A DNA stretch of 64,000 nt. Source: Bog-473 sp963726005. Lineage in GTDB: Bacteria > Actinomycetota > Acidimicrobiia > Acidimicrobiales > RAAP-2. Both the position numbers and the translations under genes were made by a program. Below, one piece after another: positions 49,860 through 58,372 of the stretch. The notes beneath the pieces were generated by a model. The model made no database searches. It had not been told where the DNA came from and saw only the letters and a list, made by a program, of their open reading frames with translations. The first letter of the stretch is position 1. Every line of letters starts with the position of its first letter. The stretch covers positions 372,001 through 436,000 of the forward strand of contig CAVSAT010000001.1 of the NCBI GenBank assembly GCA_963726005.1. Reading direction: 5' to 3'.

Positions 49860-52121
49860 ATGACCCAGACCCAGCCCCAGCATCAACCCCCGGCGCAGCC
49901 CGCTCCGCCGCCGGATATCCAGGTCACGGGTGCGGCGGACGCCGAGGCCGAGGCCGCGCAAGTCGAGCGCCCCGTCCCGCCGACTTACCAGCAGATCGAG
50001 GCCTTCGGGTACCAGCGCTTCACCAACCGCGAGCAGTCGCGCCTCGACTTCGCCGCCCGCCTGCTCGACCTCGCCGAGGACGACGGGCAGCCGCTGCTCG
50101 AGCGGGTCAAGTTCGTCGCCATCTTCTCGGAGCTGCTCGACGAGTTCTACCAAATCCGCGTCGCCGCCCTCGAGGACCAGGTCGCGGCCGGGGTGCGCAC
50201 GCGCAGCGTGGACGGGCTCCGTCCGGGCGAGCAGCTGACCATGATCAGGGGACGGGTCGAGGAGCTCGTGCGGCGCCAGGACCACATCTTCCTCGACCTC
50301 ATCGTGCCCGCCCTCGCCCAGGCCGGCGTCCGCTTCTCGGACTGGTCCGCGCTCGATGTCGACGACCGCGAGTACCTGGTGGAGGTCTTCCAGCGCGAGA
50401 TCTACCCCGTGCTCACCCCGCTGGCCGTCGACCCCGGCCACCCCTTTCCCTACATCTCGAACCTGTCGCTCAACCTCCTCGTCGAGGTGCAGGACCCCTC
50501 GTCGGGCGAGGGGCGGATCGCCCGCGTCAAGGTGCCGCCGACCCTGCCGCGCTTCGTCGTCATGCCCGACGGCGAGCGCTTCGTCCCGTTGGAGCAGGTC
50601 ATCTCGGCCCACCTGGACTCGCTCTTCCCCGGGATGACCATCGGGCACCACCACGCGTTCCGGGTCACACGCAACGCGGACCTCGCGCTCGAAGAGGACG
50701 AGGCGGACGACCTGCTGGTCGCGATCGAGATGGAGCTGCGCCGCCGCCGCTTCGGCAAGGCCCTGCGGCTGGAGGTCGAGGCCGACATGGGCCAGGACCT
50801 GGCGGACCTGTTGGCCACCGAGCTCGAGATCGGGCCCGACGGCGTCTTCCGGGTGACCGCGCCCCTCGACCTGAGCGGGCTGTGGGGGCTCTACGCGCTG
50901 GACCGCCCCGACCTGCACGGCGAGACCTGGACGCCGATGACGTCGCCGCGGCTCGCCACCGCGGCCCACGACCCGGCCGAGCTCTTCGCGCTGCTGCGCG
51001 AGCGCGACGTGCTGGTGCACCACCCCTACGACTCGTTCGCCACCTCCGTCGAGGCTTTCGTGGCGCAGGCGGCGGAGGACCCGGCGGTGCTCGGGATCAA
51101 GCAGACCCTCTATCGCACCGGCGGCGACAGCCCGATCGTGTCGTCGCTCATCCAGGCGGCCGAGAACGGCAAGCAGGTGGCGGCGATCGTCGAGCTGAAG
51201 GCGCGCTTCGACGAGGAGGCCAACATCGGGTGGGCCCACGCGCTCGAGGAGGTCGGCGTCCACGTCGTCTACGGCATCGTGGGCCTCAAGACGCACTCGA
51301 AGACCGCGCTCGTGCTGCGCAAGGAGGACGACGGGGTCCGCCCCTACTGCCACGTGGGCACCGGCAACTACAACTCCAAGACGGCGCGCATCTACGAGGA
51401 CATCGGCCTCTTGACCTCGGACCCCGACATCGGGGCCGACGTGGGCGAGCTGTTCAATTACCTCACCGGATTCTCCAAGCACGCCGACTACCGCCAGATC
51501 CTCGTGTCGCCGGTGACAGTGCGCAAGCGGATCATGGCCATGATCGAGGAGCAGGCGGATGCGGGTCCGTCGGGCCGCATCGTCATGAAGCTGAACGGCC
51601 TCACCGACGCGTCCATGATCGACGCGCTCTACCGGGCCTCGGGTGCCGGCGTGGAGATCGATCTGGCCGTGCGCGGCCTGTGCCGGCTGCGACCCGGCAT
51701 CCCCGAGCTGTCCGAGCGGATCCGCGTCCGTTCCATCGTCGGCAGCTTCCTCGAGCATTCGCGGATCTACCGCTTCGGCGGCCCGCCGGCCGACCCGGCG
51801 GCCGGACCCGGTCTTCCCCTGAAGATCTACATCGGCTCCGCGGACCTGATGGGGCGCAACCTCGACCGCCGGATCGAGGTCGTCGTGCCGGTGCACGACC
51901 CCGAGCTCCAGGCCCGCCTCTTCGAGGTGCTGCACCTGGTGTTCGCCGACGAGACCAACGCGTGGGAGCTCGGGCCGGACCGCCGTTGGCGCCGCGTGCC
52001 GAACCGCCACGGGTTGAGCTCGCAGGAGCGGCTCAAGGAGCTGGCACGGGACCGGGCCCGCCGCCGCCTCGAATCGGACCTACGCGTCGCGGAGGGTGAC
52101 GAGGCGAAGTCACCGACGTAG
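49860..52121 (+). CDS. ppk1: polyphosphate kinase 1
   Basis: 753-residue kinase reversibly polymerising ATP gamma-phosphate into polyphosphate. A Gln/Pro-rich N-terminal extension (1-35) precedes the N domain (FTNREQSRLDFAARLLDLAED), the head domain, and the phospholipase-D-like C1/C2 domains. The two essential histidines are His479 (GLKTHSKTALVL) and His498 (YCHVGTGNYNSKTARIYED), 19 residues apart as in E. coli. Ends in a basic tail. Pairs logically with the CYTH-CHAD protein. Confidence 0.95.
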   Translation: MTQTQPQHQPPAQPAPPPDIQVTGAADAEAEAAQVERPVPPTYQQIEAFGYQRFTNREQSRLDFAARLLDLAEDDGQPLLERVKFVAIFSELLDEFYQIRVAALEDQVAAGVRTRSVDGLRPGEQLTMIRGRVEELVRRQDHIFLDLIVPALAQAGVRFSDWSALDVDDREYLVEVFQREIYPVLTPLAVDPGHPFPYISNLSLNLLVEVQDPSSGEGRIARVKVPPTLPRFVVMPDGERFVPLEQVISAHLDSLFPGMTIGHHHAFRVTRNADLALEEDEADDLLVAIEMELRRRRFGKALRLEVEADMGQDLADLLATELEIGPDGVFRVTAPLDLSGLWGLYALDRPDLHGETWTPMTSPRLATAAHDPAELFALLRERDVLVHHPYDSFATSVEAFVAQAAEDPAVLGIKQTLYRTGGDSPIVSSLIQAAENGKQVAAIVELKARFDEEANIGWAHALEEVGVHVVYGIVGLKTHSKTALVLRKEDDGVRPYCHVGTGNYNSKTARIYEDIGLLTSDPDIGADVGELFNYLTGFSKHADYRQILVSPVTVRKRIMAMIEEQADAGPSGRIVMKLNGLTDASMIDALYRASGAGVEIDLAVRGLCRLRPGIPELSERIRVRSIVGSFLEHSRIYRFGGPPADPAAGPGLPLKIYIGSADLMGRNLDRRIEVVVPVHDPELQARLFEVLHLVFADETNAWELGPDRRWRRVPNRHGLSSQERLKELARDRARRRLESDLRVAEGDEAKSPT

Positions 52122-52179
52122 CAATCTCGCGGGCGCAAAGGTGCACCGTGGGCGCCGGACGCCGGTACCATCCAGCGCA

Positions 52180-53412
52180 ATGGCGACGGATGCACTGGCT
52201 CTGCGCATGCGCGCCGCCTCGTCGTCCCGGAGCTGGGCCTGGCCCATCTTCTCGGCCGCCACGGCGCTCGTCGGGGTCACCGTCCTCGCGCTCGTCCACC
52301 AGCAGCTCGATCTGAGCACGTACCTGCTGGGAGGGGCGCACGCCCCGTCGAACGACCTCTTCACGGTCACCTATCCGACCGACCATCTCGGGTTCACCTA
52401 CCCGCCCTTCTCCGCATTCCTCTTTGCACCCTTCGCGCATATCCCGGTGCGGGCCTGCGCGGTCGCGTTCTCGTGGCTGAACCTCGGTGCGCTGGGTGCG
52501 TTGATCGGCGTGAGCCTGCGTGCGGTGTGCGCGCAGCTGGACCGGCGGACCGTCGTGTGGTGGGCGCTCGTCCTCCTGCTCCCGGTCGTGCTGTTCGACC
52601 CGGTGCGCCAGACCCTCCTGCTCGGCCAGGTCAACATCGTCCTCGCCCTGATGGTCGTGGCCGACATGACGCTGGACCTCCCGATACCGCGCGGCATCCT
52701 GGTGGGGCTGGCGGCCGCGATCAAGGTGACCCCCGTCATCCTCATTCCGTACCTGCTGCTGACCCGTCAGGGCCGCGCGGGCGCCCGTGCCGTCGCCTCG
52801 TTCTGCGCCGCCGCGCTCTTCGCCGCCGCGGTCAATTCCTCCACCTCGTGGGCGTACTGGACGCACTACATCCACGACCCCCAGCGGGCCGGCAATCTGG
52901 CCTGGATCGGCAACCAGGGCCTGCTCGGTGCGCTCGAGCGCATGCTGGGTCACACCGTCACGACCCCCACCACGTTCGTGATCGTCGTGACCGCCGGTGT
53001 CGTGGGCCTGGCGGTGGCGGCCGGGGCCTATCGCCGCTCTTCGCCGGTCCTCGGGCTGCTCGTCGTCGAGGCGACGGAGTCCCTGGCGAGCCCCGTGTCC
53101 TGGTCGCACCACTTCATCTGGGTGGTCCTCCTCGTGGCGTGGCTCGCGCTGGCACCGGACCGCCCGCGCTACGGCGAGTGGTACGCCCTGGCGATGGCCG
53201 TCCTGTTCTGGGCTGCGCCCTACTGGTGGTCGCCGCACGGGCCCGAGGTGGCGTTCGCGGGGCGGGGGTGGCTCATGCCCGTGTCGGACTGCTACGTGCT
53301 CGTGTGCATCGCCGTGGTGGTGGGGGCGGGAATCCGGGTCGTGCGCTCGACGGTCGAGCGCCCCGTGCGCACCGGGCGCCGCGCCATGGCGCCGTGGGGC
53401 GTCGGGACCTGA
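52180..53412 (+). CDS. GT87-type (DUF2029) polyprenol-phosphate-dependent glycosyltransferase
   Basis: 410-residue membrane protein with about ten helices. The loop after the first helix, LGFTYPPFSAFLFAPFAHIP, contains the family YPP motif; later GQVNIVLALMVVADM and AAAIKVTPVILIPYLLL match alpha-1,2-mannosyltransferases of the PimE type, which use polyprenol-phosphate mannose. The conserved Asp in the first loop (LDLSTYL) is the probable catalytic base. The donor could be supplied by the mannose synthase at 56.8 kb. Confidence 0.87.
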   Translation: MATDALALRMRAASSSRSWAWPIFSAATALVGVTVLALVHQQLDLSTYLLGGAHAPSNDLFTVTYPTDHLGFTYPPFSAFLFAPFAHIPVRACAVAFSWLNLGALGALIGVSLRAVCAQLDRRTVVWWALVLLLPVVLFDPVRQTLLLGQVNIVLALMVVADMTLDLPIPRGILVGLAAAIKVTPVILIPYLLLTRQGRAGARAVASFCAAALFAAAVNSSTSWAYWTHYIHDPQRAGNLAWIGNQGLLGALERMLGHTVTTPTTFVIVVTAGVVGLAVAAGAYRRSSPVLGLLVVEATESLASPVSWSHHFIWVVLLVAWLALAPDRPRYGEWYALAMAVLFWAAPYWWSPHGPEVAFAGRGWLMPVSDCYVLVCIAVVVGAGIRVVRSTVERPVRTGRRAMAPWGVGT

Positions 53413-53427
53413 CCCGGGGCGTCGGGC

Positions 53428-54141
53428 TCACGCGCCACGTGGCGCGGCCGGCTCACCGGCGAGGACCTGCGTGAGCGCCCCCCGGTCGAGCCTGCTCTCC
53501 TGCGCGGACTCGGTCTGCGTGACGTGCCAACCGGTCACGACCATCAGCTTCTCGGGGTCACCGCGACGGAGCTCGATGCGCCTCGGCTCGCCGACGACGC
53601 GGAGGCAGAGGTCAGTCACAGCCCGCAGCGCGCGCACGAGCCCTCCCGCCTCGGGCGCGACGCGGCAGTCGACGACCAGCACGCTTCCGGTCGCCGCCCG
53701 GGCGCGCAGCGCGTCGAAGAGCGCCGCGGTCGCCTCGAGGGTCAGGCGGGTCACCAGACCGTCGCAGACGAAGAGCGATGGACGGTTCGCGTCGTGCCCC
53801 GCCGCGGCCAGCGCCCCGGCCGGGTCGTCGGCCGAGAGGTCGGCGCCGACGTAGGCGATCCTGGCCGGATCCCGCCCGAGTGCGCTGAGCCGGCGCCGCT
53901 TGTCGGCCAGCGTCGCGGCACGGTCGACTTCGAACCAGCGCACCGCGCCGCCGCCGAAGCGCAGGGCCCGGCCGTCGTAGCCGGCACCGAGGAGGACGAT
54001 CTGGTCGATGCCCCGACCGATGGCCAGGGCGACCTCGGCGTCGATCACCCGGAGCCGCGCCGCAGCGGCCGGAGACCGGCCGACCGGCGCGGCGGCGAGG
54101 GCTCCGGCGACGCCGCGATAGAGCAGGCGCTCGCCCTCCAC
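53428..54141 (-). CDS. SAM-dependent methyltransferase (LCMT/TIGR00027-like)
   Basis: 237 residues. RVIDAEVALAIGRGIDQIVLLGAGYDGRALRF (SAM loop GAGYDGRA), WFEVDRAATLADKRRRL (acidic end of strand 2), and FVCDGLVTRLTLEATAALF match the leucine carboxyl-methyltransferase-like family frequent in mycobacteria. Substrate unknown. The start is uncertain (GTG at 54141). Probably in one unit with the membrane gene 108 bp upstream. Confidence 0.82.
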   Translation of the reverse strand: MEGERLLYRGVAGALAAAPVGRSPAAAARLRVIDAEVALAIGRGIDQIVLLGAGYDGRALRFGGGAVRWFEVDRAATLADKRRRLSALGRDPARIAYVGADLSADDPAGALAAAGHDANRPSLFVCDGLVTRLTLEATAALFDALRARAATGSVLVVDCRVAPEAGGLVRALRAVTDLCLRVVGEPRRIELRRGDPEKLMVVTGWHVTQTESAQESRLDRGALTQVLAGEPAAPRGA

Positions 54142-54249
54142 GTCGCCCCCGGGGGTGAACGGACGCGTGCGCTCCTGGCGGGCTCGTTGGGCCGCGAGCC
54201 AGCGCGCGCCGCGACCGACGGTCGTGCGGCGCGCGTCACCTCGGCCCGG

Positions 54250-55245
54250 TCAGGGTGTGATCGCTTTGGCCGCCGCCGTTCTGGGATGTCCGAGGCGCAA
54301 CGACAGGTAGGACGCCCCTCCGAAGGGGATGGGCAGCCAGAAATTCACCAAACGCCAGCTGAGGACGCCCGCCGCGGCCACTCCGCTCGGGACGCCGAAG
54401 CCCTTCAGCACCGCGATGATGGTCAGCTCGATGACACCGAGGCCGCTCGGTGTGAGCGGGATGATGGCGAGGATGTTGGCGAGCCCGTAGGCCACCAGCA
54501 CGTCGATGGGCGAGATGCGGGCGCCGAACGCGAGCAGGAAGACCCACAGGGAGGCCGCGTCGAGCAGCCAGTTGGCGGCCGCCCAGACGCCCGCCTTCGT
54601 GAGCAACTCCGAACTCGAGAACAGGATCTTCATGCGGTCCGCGACCTTCTGGACGAGCGAGGTCACGGTCTCGGCTCGGACGAAGGGCAGACGGTCGGCC
54701 ACCTTCTTCACGAAGACGGCGGCCTGCCGCTCACCTCGGGTCAGCAGGTAGACCAACGTCGCGAACAGGGCCAGCAGGAGCACACCGAGGATGGCGGCGA
54801 ACCCGTAAAGCGGGTTGTAACCCTGCAGCGGGATGGAGATCAGCAGCGAGAGCCAGAAGATGACGTTGAGGACGAGGGCCGAACCGATGCCCTGCGTGGC
54901 CAGGCCGAAGGCGGCGGTGCTACCCGACACGCCCGACTCTGTCAGCAGCCGGTAACTGGCGGCCGTGCCCGGCACGGTGCCACCGGGCAGCGTGTGGCTG
55001 ATGGCCAGGGCCCACATGTTGATGCGGAAGATGCGGAAACGATCGGGTGCTCCGGGGGAGAGGACCGTGTGGGTCAACTGCGCGTAGGCCGCCAGCGCGG
55101 CCACCTCGAGGAGTGCGCCGAGGATCAGCCAGAGGAAGTTGAGGTGGCTGAGTTGGTGCAGCTCCCTGCGGGCGCTGGCCAGCTCCGGCAGGAGGATGTA
55201 CTCGCCGACGAAGAAGAGGAACAGGACCATCAACGTGATCTTCAC
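54250..55245 (-). CDS. flippase-like membrane protein (LPG synthase TM/UPF0104 family)
   Basis: 331 residues, about eight helices. SHTLPGGTVPGTAASYRLLTESG and the C-terminal YGLANILAIIPLTPSGLGVIELTIIAV, then RLVNFWLPIPFGGASYLSLRLG, are hallmarks of the YbhN/lysylphosphatidylglycerol synthetase TM family. Standalone members are thought to move lipid-linked sugars or lipids. The GTG start is followed by KITLMVLFLFFV; an upstream start giving ...RQFLPRNVKITLM is possible. Confidence 0.86.
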   Translation of the reverse strand: MKITLMVLFLFFVGEYILLPELASARRELHQLSHLNFLWLILGALLEVAALAAYAQLTHTVLSPGAPDRFRIFRINMWALAISHTLPGGTVPGTAASYRLLTESGVSGSTAAFGLATQGIGSALVLNVIFWLSLLISIPLQGYNPLYGFAAILGVLLLALFATLVYLLTRGERQAAVFVKKVADRLPFVRAETVTSLVQKVADRMKILFSSSELLTKAGVWAAANWLLDAASLWVFLLAFGARISPIDVLVAYGLANILAIIPLTPSGLGVIELTIIAVLKGFGVPSGVAAAGVLSWRLVNFWLPIPFGGASYLSLRLGHPRTAAAKAITP

Positions 55246-55457
55246 GTTCCGCGGCAGGAACTGCCGGCCCCGCGGCGCGGCAGCGGCTGGCGCGGGCGGT
55301 GGGCGGCACGGCCGGGGGCGGATCCCCAGCGTCCCCCTGTTCCGGCTGAACCTCCTCGTCCATCTTCCTCATGCTTGCACGTTGGTCGCCCGAATCGACG
55401 CTTCTTACGCAGGTTGCAATACCTTCTCCGCCGTCGGAAAGCTGACAAGCTGGCCCC

Positions 55458-56633
55458 ATGGCCGAGGAGGCGCACGACACCTGGCGGTCGAAGTTGTCGG
55501 GAAGCGCCGATCGCCGGGGGATCCCGCTGACAACGATCGTGGTCACGGTCGGGACGGTCATCCTCCTCGTCGATCTCAACATCGCCATCATCCTCGGGAT
55601 CTGGGTACTGCGGACGATCGTGGTCTACGGCATCATCGCCTTCTTCATCACGCTCCTCCTGACCCCGGCCACGCGCTTCTTGCGCAAGAGGGGGATGACC
55701 CACGGCGGGGCCACCCTGCTCGTGTTCCTGATCGGCGCGCTGGCCCTCATCGGACTGGTCTACCTGTTCACCGAGCCACTCGTGACCGCGGCCATCCACT
55801 TCGGCAATCAGATCCCGACGCTCGTCCGGGAGGCCAAGAAGGGACACGGGCCCCTGGGCCGGCTCGTTTTCCGCCTCCACCTCCAGAAGTACCTCTCCGA
55901 AGGGTCGACCAAGCTCACGTCCCAGATCACGAAGGTGCTGAAGCCCGCCACCGCGTTCTCCGTCGGCGCGGCGGCGGTCTCGACGCTCGTCACCATCGTG
56001 ACGATTTCCATCCTGACCTTCTTCACCATGCTGGAGGCCCCCCGCATGTGGTCGGGGTTCCTGAGCCTCTTCCGTCCGCACACGGCGGACCGGCTCCGCC
56101 GTGTGGTCGACGAGTCGATCCGGTCGGTGACCGGCTACATGCTTGGGAACGGCCTTACCTCGGTGATCGCCGGCATCATCTCCGGGGTCACGCTGGCCAT
56201 CCTCGGCGTACCCTTCGCGCTGCTCCTGGGGGTCTTCGTGGCCCTCGTCGACCTGTTGCCCCTCGTGGGCGGCCTGCTGGCCGGCGTCCCCGTCGTGGTG
56301 ATCGCGGCCATCCACTCGGTCCCGGCCGGGATCGTCATGCTGATCGTGTTCCTCGTGTACCAGCAGATCGAGAACCACGTGCTCAATCCGGTCATCATGA
56401 GCAGGACGGTCCGGCTGAACCCCTTCTGGGTGCTCGTCGCCGTGCTGGTCGGCGCCACGCTCGGTGGTCGCGTCGCGGGCGGTCTGGGCACTTTCGTCGG
56501 GGCGCTCGTGGGCATCCCGTTCGGGGGCGCGGTGCAGGTGATCGTCCGGGAGTTGCGCAAGGGACCCGACGCGGTGGTCGAACCCTCGGAGCTGCACGGG
56601 CCGCTGACCACGGCGGAGCCGACAGACATCTAG
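55458..56633 (+). CDS. AI-2E family transporter (UPF0118 permease)
   Basis: 391 residues, seven or eight helices. TTIVVTVGTVILLVDLNIAI, FFITLLLTPATRFLRKRGM, then the periplasmic/cytoplasmic linker and the C-terminal VDLLPLVGGLLAGVPVVVIA, YQQIENHVLNPVIMSRTVRLNPFWVLVAVLVGATLGG, a family signature. Members export small molecules or act as antiporters; autoinducer-2 is not implied. Divergent from the flippase-like gene across 210 bp. Confidence 0.9.
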   Translation: MAEEAHDTWRSKLSGSADRRGIPLTTIVVTVGTVILLVDLNIAIILGIWVLRTIVVYGIIAFFITLLLTPATRFLRKRGMTHGGATLLVFLIGALALIGLVYLFTEPLVTAAIHFGNQIPTLVREAKKGHGPLGRLVFRLHLQKYLSEGSTKLTSQITKVLKPATAFSVGAAAVSTLVTIVTISILTFFTMLEAPRMWSGFLSLFRPHTADRLRRVVDESIRSVTGYMLGNGLTSVIAGIISGVTLAILGVPFALLLGVFVALVDLLPLVGGLLAGVPVVVIAAIHSVPAGIVMLIVFLVYQQIENHVLNPVIMSRTVRLNPFWVLVAVLVGATLGGRVAGGLGTFVGALVGIPFGGAVQVIVRELRKGPDAVVEPSELHGPLTTAEPTDI

Positions 56634-56783
56634 TCCGGGACCGGGCTGCTGCCACCGCGTTCTCGCAGGTCCAGGGCTCGCACAGTCGACCCCGAAGGGT
56701 TCCGCGGCGGTCGGCGCCGGGGCGGCCGCGGGAGCGACATGCGCACGGACTCGCGCGGCAGCGCCCCCTAGAATGACGAAATC

Positions 56784-57634
56784 ATGCGACCGCTGGTGGT
56801 AGTCCCGACGTACAACGAGTCGGCGAACATCGAGCGGCTGCTGCACCGGATCGACGAGTGCTTGCCCGGTGCCGGCATTCTGGTGGTCGACGACGGGAGC
56901 CCCGATGGCACGGCCGGCCTCGTCAAGGCGGTGGCGGCGAAACTGCCGGACGTCTATTTGCTCTCCGCGCGAGCAAGTCCGGCCTGGGGAGTGCGTACCG
57001 GGCGGGGTTCGCCTGGGGCCTCGAGCGGGGCTACGACGCCTTCGTCGAGATCGACGCTGACTTCTCGCACGACCCGGCGGCTCTGCCGTCGCTGGTGGCG
57101 CCACTCGCCGACGGCCTCGACCTCGCCATCGGCTCGCGCTACATCGAGGGCGGGTCGATCCCGAACTGGGCCTGGCACCGCCACCTGTTGTCTCGGGGCG
57201 GCAACATCTACGCCTCCCGGGTGCTCGGGCTCGGCGTGGCCGACGCGACGGCCGGGTACCGGGTCTACTCGGCTGCCATCCTTCGCCGCCTCGACCTCGA
57301 CCGGATCCGGGCCGAGGGCTACGGCTTCCAGATCGAGATGACCTACCGGGCCAAGCAGCACGGCGCGGCCATCACCGAGGTGCCGATCAGCTTCGTCGAC
57401 CGGGAGGCCGGAGAGTCGAAGATGTCGTCGGTCATCGTGTTCGAAGCGCTTGGGCTCGTCACCTGGTGGGGACTCGGCCGGTTGGGCCGGGGTGTGCGCA
57501 GGTTCATGACGGGCGCGGGCCGACGCGGGGGAGGTCCGTCGCCACAGAGAGGGGCGGGGACGGTCGGCGCGGCGAGCCACCCCGGCGCGTCACCGACCGA
57601 CACGGACGCCGAGGACTCCGTCCGGTCGGCATGA
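56784..57634 (+). CDS. polyprenol-phosphate mannose synthase (frameshifted)
   Basis: GT2 enzyme making polyprenol-phosphate mannose from GDP-mannose. The first frame reads MRPLVVVPTYNESANIERLL and ILVVDDGSPDGTAGLVKAVA (GDP-binding DDGSxDGT) up to DVYLLS; after 56967 a single missing C shifts the frame and the rest continues RASKSGLGSAYRAGFAWGLE, VEIDADFSHDPAALPSLV (DxD), GSRYIEGGSIPNW, and VPISFVDREAGESKMS. The join LLS-RASKSGLG is the normal family sequence, so one C is probably missing from the CTCTCC run. C-terminus is a 50-residue polar tail. Supplies mannosyl donors for GT87-type enzymes such as the one at 52.2 kb. Confidence 0.85.
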
Positions 57635-57667
57635 GCAACACCGTGCTCGTCACCGCGGCGTCGTGAC

Positions 57668-58372
57668 GTGATCATCGACCCACCCTCGGCGCGCATCCTG
57701 GTCGTGGACGACGAGCCGAACATCGCCGAACTGCTCTCGGCCGCGCTGTCCTTCGAGGGTTACCAGGTCGGCGTGGCGTCCACGGGCGCCGAGGCGATCG
57801 AACAGGTGCGTGCGTTCCGCCCGAACCTCGTGATGCTCGACGTCATGCTCCCCGACTTTGACGGCACCGAGGTGTGCCGGCGCCTACGCAACCAGGGCGA
57901 GCAGATGCCCATCGTCTTCCTGACCGCGCGCGACGCCACGCAGGAGAAGGTCGAGGGCCTCAGCATGGGGGACGACTACGTCACGAAGCCCTTCAGCATC
58001 GAAGAGCTCATGGCCCGCGTCGGTGCCATCCTCCGCCGCACCGGCGAGATGGTCGCCGCCGACACGGCAACGATGCAGTTTGCCGACCTCACGATGAACG
58101 TGGACACGCACGAGGTGTGGCGCGACGACCAGGCCGTCGACCTCACCGCGACCGAGTTCAACCTTCTGCGCTACCTGCTCGAGAACGCGCGGCGGGTCAT
58201 CTCGAAGTCCGAGCTCCTCGACAACGTCTGGGGTTTCGACTTCCGGGGCGACCCCAACATCGTCGAGACCTACATCAGCTACCTGCGCAAGAAGATCGAC
58301 GACCGCGAGCCGCCGCTCATCCACACCATCCGGCGCGTCGGCTACACCCTCCGCCTGCCCCGAGAAGGATGA
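57668..58372 (+). CDS. OmpR/PhoB-type response regulator
   Basis: 234 residues. Receiver domain (10-125) with acidic pair DDE at ILVVDDEPNIAE, phospho-acceptor Asp58 (LVMLDVMLPDFDG), Thr in FLTARD, and Lys in DYVTKPFSIEE. Winged-helix DNA-binding domain (135-230): VDLTATEFNLLRYLLENARRVISKSELLDNVWG and VETYISYLRKKIDD. Similar to the TcrX/MprA branch. The GTG start lacks a strong site. The stop overlaps the kinase ATG (ATGA), so expression is coupled. Confidence 0.93.
   Translation: MIIDPPSARILVVDDEPNIAELLSAALSFEGYQVGVASTGAEAIEQVRAFRPNLVMLDVMLPDFDGTEVCRRLRNQGEQMPIVFLTARDATQEKVEGLSMGDDYVTKPFSIEELMARVGAILRRTGEMVAADTATMQFADLTMNVDTHEVWRDDQAVDLTATEFNLLRYLLENARRVISKSELLDNVWGFDFRGDPNIVETYISYLRKKIDDREPPLIHTIRRVGYTLRLPREG

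Noticed and set aside
48396..52010. 1204-residue minus-strand open frame
   Set aside because: Only its last 462 residues are a real SEDS protein; the rest is the antisense of ppk1, kept open by the high GC content.
53524..55530. 668-residue plus-strand frame opposite the methyltransferase and flippase-like genes
   Set aside because: Charged low-complexity antisense frame with no motifs, while the minus strand encodes two recognisable proteins.
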